NCBI GenBank assembly: GCA_022414725.1
Contig: CM039462.1
Coordinates: 6,504,021 to 6,568,020, forward strand
Length of the DNA stretch: 64,000 bases
Direction: 5' to 3'
DNA from: Microglena sp. YARC
Lineage: Eukaryota > Chlorophyta > Chlorophyceae > Chlamydomonadales > Chlamydomonadaceae
Position 1 is the stretch's first letter, and each line of letters begins with the position of its first letter. The translations under genes and the position numbers were made by a program. The notes below the pieces were generated by a model. The model had not been told where the DNA came from, did no database searches, and saw nothing but the letters and a program-made list of their open reading frames with translations. Of the stretch, positions 61,589-64,000 are shown in pieces.

Positions 61589-61843
61589 TTAGGGTTTAGG
61601 ATCAAACAAGAATGAAAGACAAGCCATTTGCCCACGTGCAGCTGCATGAAGGGCGACACGGTATGAATTGATGAAACATTGTCCATGATGCCATGCATTG
61701 ACGAGACACTCTAATTTAACATTAAGTGCTGCTACATTCGCAATCAGCTCCCATTTGCTCGCCTCGATGTCACACCAGTCGCACGACTTGGGATCATGAT
61801 CAAGCAAGAAAGATGGATGACAACACATGCATGTGCCTGTCAT
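61589..61843 (-). CDS. Ankyrin-like fragment
   Basis: 84 residues if ATG 61843 (MTGTCMCCHPSFLL) is used; open frame extends to 61951. WELIANVAALNVKLECLVNAWH and RVALHAAARGQMACLSFLFD are two ankyrin-type helical pairs of the giant-virus (CL..L) kind, preceded by paired Cys (CMCC, CDWCD). It stops after two repeats at a CCTAAACCCTAA word just before the next gene, so it is probably truncated at the 3' side. Confidence 0.5.
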   Translation of the reverse strand: MTGTCMCCHPSFLLDHDPKSCDWCDIEASKWELIANVAALNVKLECLVNAWHHGQCFINSYRVALHAAARGQMACLSFLFDPKP

Positions 61844-61951
61844 GTGCTGCAACACGTCATTCCTAACGCACTTTATCACGACACATGCCGCATCCTCACA
61901 CACGCGTCGCGGCGGATGCTGTCGATATGTTGATGCCCACCAACCACTCAC

Positions 61952-62198
61952 TCACTCACTCACTCACTCACTCTCACTCATTCTCACGCACGCACTCTAT
62001 CACACGCAAACGGCGGAACACGGTCGAATGTATCGTAGGACACAAGGATACATCGTCAATCACTCAATCACTCAGATTAAAGGGACCGGCGCTTTGCGTA
62101 CCCAGGCATGCCCAATCATTGTGTATTAGCTCGCGATGTGCACCAAAGCCAATATAAAACATCATCGTTATAAAAGTTCGAGCGTCATACCTAGTGTT
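61952..62198. other. Gene-free spacer
   Basis: CACT microsatellite (about 61943-61980), a CACGCAAACGGCGGAACACGG micro-repeat followed by TCGAATGTATCGTAGGACAC (compare 36.55 kb), and a TATAAAAG box at about 62168 ahead of the next gene. Confidence 0.55.
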
Positions 62199-62438
62199 AT
62201 GTCATATATAGCGTGTCCTATCACAATATCGTTCGCTTCGTCTCTAATTCTTGTCTATGCTCGACGCGCATGTCAAAGCATGTTGGAAGCCTTGTCCATG
62301 TTAGCATGGTTGGTTTCGACAAGTGTGATCATCACATGGATTGCCATGACAAAAAACCAGAAGTTACCTCAAATTTGCGCAGGCATCATGTGGACAATAA
62401 CAATCACTATGTTTATTAGCTTCTGCTCATCATTTTAA
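62199..62438 (+). CDS. Small protein with three membrane segments
   Basis: 79 residues from ATG 62199 (MSYIACPITISF), about 30 bp after a TATAAAAG box. Three hydrophobic stretches: ITISFASSLILVYA, MLAWLVSTSVIITWIAM and IMWTITITMFISF, with short polar loops. No family can be assigned to such a small membrane protein. It ends at a TTTTAAAAG word and is followed within 15 bp by the TA-flanked large element. An upstream ATG (62136) would add a basic head. Confidence 0.45.
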   Translation: MSYIACPITISFASSLILVYARRACQSMLEALSMLAWLVSTSVIITWIAMTKNQKLPQICAGIMWTITITMFISFCSSF

Positions 62439-62544
62439 AAGAATCATGAAGTAATGGGCGTTCCTGCCTCCCGGCCGAATTCCAGGGGAACACAAAGAGC
62501 GTTTGTATGACATGGAAGAACACATCAAACCAATCCTGGATGCA

Positions 62545-62569
62545 CTACAGTCGGTGGAACAGTAAAATG
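62545..62569 (+). promoter_or_regulatory. ACAGTCGGTGGAA promoter module inside the element
   Basis: CTACAGTCGGTGGAA then CAGTAAAATG; the ATG opens 38 codons that keep MKHPNKR and then diverge into hydrophobic text. Confidence 0.6.
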
Positions 62570-62781
62570 AAACATCCCAATAAACGTCTTGTTAATCTCT
62601 TGAATGTCTTACGTTTAATTTTATCCCATATGTTTTTATTAGATTTTTTGAGCTGCTATCTACTGGTTTCGGTACGATGTTAACGTCATTTTCCTTTGCA
62701 TAATGCGAGAGATTTCATATCAGACGAACATTGTATTAGAATGATATAGCTCGTCCGCTTTGTTATCAGTTATCTTTCTCA

Positions 62782-63108
62782 TTACACCCGGTCTTTTGGT
62801 GAATTCCACACCCCTTGAGGATCCCCAGGGTATGTGATCTGCCACTCTCGGCGCTTGCTATCTTGTAACATCCACACCCATTGGGACCATCCTGATGCAT
62901 GGGCTTTGAAATACTCCACGCCTGTCGCTTCATACAAAGAAGCCATCTCATTTACTATGTGTTCGATCCGCTCGCCTACTGTTTTCAAATCACTACATGT
63001 AATAATGTGCTCTACCATGCTATATACATATGTGTACACTTTTTTCCGCCCCGAATGAACACTATTGGGTGTAATGTGACCAAATGTGGCCCGATCATCG
63101 ACATACAA
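62782..63108 (-). CDS. Hypothetical gene captured in the TA-flanked element
   Basis: 108 residues from 63108 (MYVDDRATFGHIT). Protein-like text: VYTYVYSMVEHIITCSDLKT, GERIEHIVNEMASLYEATG, GWSQWVWMLQDSKRREWQI. No family recognised. It lies wholly within the TIR-bounded segment, so it was probably carried there. AT-rich flanks (62580-62760, 63110-63340) show no other gene. Confidence 0.45.
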   Translation of the reverse strand: MYVDDRATFGHITPNSVHSGRKKVYTYVYSMVEHIITCSDLKTVGERIEHIVNEMASLYEATGVEYFKAHASGWSQWVWMLQDSKRREWQITYPGDPQGVWNSPKDRV

Positions 63109-63342
63109 AATTTACCACCATCTAATGAGATTTCTAAGAGATATAAATAGTACTTGTAGTTTTTTATAATATATTACTTGTATAATTCATTTTGTTTCTT
63201 AAACTTTTCGTAAAACTTATACTTTTTTAGATTGTTGAATTTCTCATTATCCCCTTTGAAAGGCCACAATAAGAAAAGGAATTCGGTACGATGTCTCAAT
63301 CTAGCGAGTCGTTCAAGAGGCTCTAAATCCTGATTAGAAATT

Positions 63343-64000
63343 TTAAAAAATCAGCCGAGAGGCAGGAACGCCCATTAAGTATGCAAACTCACAGAGTAAT
63401 TTGTGAAGTAGAGTTTTACGTTTGATCTTTGGGGGAGGACTCACATTATTGTGCCAAGGTTCGATATCAGGTGTGCGATAGATCCACTTCTCACTATGTA
63501 ACTGTAAGCCTATTGCCACAGCTGGGGAATGGATACTTGCACCGCTCTGAATCAATCGCTTTGTGATATAATGGTTTCCATTGGTTATGCTGCACATGAG
63601 CGCTTCATCATCTTGAACATGCACATCAACTCCGCTTTCTAGCAACATGTCGACAATTTCTGCATAACCAAACCGTGCGGCCAACACAAGCGCATCGCCA
63701 GAACGATGATTATAATTTGCCCCTATTGCTAAACATGATTTCACAATATCTGTTCGACCAATAAAAGCAGCGCGGACAAACATTTCGTTGGTTAGGTGCA
63801 TGTTTCGGGTAAGGAGTATGCCATTGCATACTGCAGAAAGCTTGAATAACACCCCAACATGCATCGTTTGCTTTATCCATTCCAAAATAATGGCATTCTT
63901 GTTTTCACATATCGATTTGCAACAATATATGACATTCAAAAGGTCTGGCTTTGGCAATGCCACACATACACTGATCACCATGTCCAACGGCAGCTTCAAC
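63343..64000 (-). CDS. F-box/ankyrin protein, partial at window edge
   Basis: The frame is open through the window end; the first in-window ATG is at 63981. KLPLDMVISVCVALPKPDLLNVIYCC looks like an F-box, then ankyrin repeats of usual form (FVRAAFIGRTDIVKSCLAIGA, ALVLAARFGYAEIVDMLLESG, HYITKRLIQSGASIHSP). Unlike the 37-residue arrays these repeats are diverse. The last ten residues (MGVPASRLIF) and the stop are encoded by the inverted end of the inserted element at 62452-63377, so the natural C-terminus was lost to that insertion. Probably a host-interaction protein. Confidence 0.72.
   Translation of the reverse strand, partial: LKLPLDMVISVCVALPKPDLLNVIYCCKSICENKNAIILEWIKQTMHVGVLFKLSAVCNGILLTRNMHLTNEMFVRAAFIGRTDIVKSCLAIGANYNHRSGDALVLAARFGYAEIVDMLLESGVDVHVQDDEALMCSITNGNHYITKRLIQSGASIHSPAVAIGLQLHSEKWIYRTPDIEPWHNNVSPPPKIKRKTLLHKLLCEFAYLMGVPASRLIF

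Larger units (their letters stand above)
62452..63377. mobile_element. ~922-bp TA-flanked element with MITE termini
   Basis: Left end ATGGGCGTTCCTGCCTCC at 62454, right end GGCAGGAACGCCCAT at 63375, TA on both sides. The right inner ~80 bp match the MITE at 51.1 kb. Between the ends lie a copied promoter head (62545-62569) and a foreign gene, so this looks like a MITE pair or element that captured host or viral sequence. No transposase inside. Confidence 0.75.

Noticed and set aside
45274..61600. Telomere sequence from CCCTAAACCC (45276) and TTTAGGGTTTAGG (61587)
   Set aside because: Only about two units each; chance or coding words explain them.
1..64000. tRNA or rRNA genes
   Set aside because: No stretch with a convincing B-box plus cloverleaf or a conserved rRNA core was found by eye; a tRNAscan-SE or Infernal run would settle it.

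Overview
This is a piece of a draft eukaryotic assembly: a 1000-N scaffold gap at 2506-3505, long poly-C runs, minisatellites, a chromodomain-carrying Ty3/Gypsy fragment and a secreted proline-rich protein gene. Joined to it is about 42 kb whose gene content looks like a decaying, endogenised giant-virus-type element (Nucleocytoviricota or a TVpol-bearing relative). The host cannot be named from sequence alone; a protist, alga or lower-plant lineage is the best guess.

Layout. 1-2505: mostly featureless sequence ending in a broken SF3 (D5-like) helicase relic. 3518-19977: two full copies and one partial copy of a ~6.7-kb tandem unit with minisatellites, a ~115-bp hairpin and one minus-strand gene for a signal-peptide protein with MYPPPYG repeats. 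19978-21793: 3' part of a Ty3/Gypsy chromovirus (RNase H, integrase, chromodomain plus PHD finger), with one stop and one frameshift. 21794-22135: a 342-bp palindrome. 22.1-27.5 kb: relics (basic Cys-rich protein, DEDDh exonuclease) in a mesh of dispersed hairpin repeats. 27534-31708: about fourteen 300-bp repeats with a four-unit higher-order pattern. 31.8-34.3 kb: a TVpol-type polymerase and an SF3 helicase, separated by one frameshift. 34.8-64 kb: intronless genes on both strands: GIY-YIG nuclease, Cys-motif membrane protein, three membrane-anchored coiled-coil paralogues, two LRAT-like proteins, a PARG/macrodomain protein, a retropepsin-like protease, a PD-(D/E)XK-like protein, a P-loop protein, several F-box and ankyrin-array proteins, IS630/Tc1-type transposase remains and TA-flanked MITEs.

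How it fits together. The TVpol-helicase and P-loop genes share a promoter module with a TATA-like box. Three enzyme-like genes (two LRAT-like, one PARG) start directly on a second motif ending CCCTAGCTGT-ATG. Both motifs also sit in front of short or absent reading frames, as expected if genes were lost or shuffled while promoters remained. F-box/ankyrin, LRAT and PARG genes would suit host-directed functions (ubiquitin ligase targeting, lipid or protein acyl modification, ADP-ribose removal), but that is inference. Many genes carry single-base frameshifts, often in homopolymers, so either assembly error or pseudogenisation is widespread. No capsid protein, packaging ATPase, PolB or late transcription factor was seen in this window.
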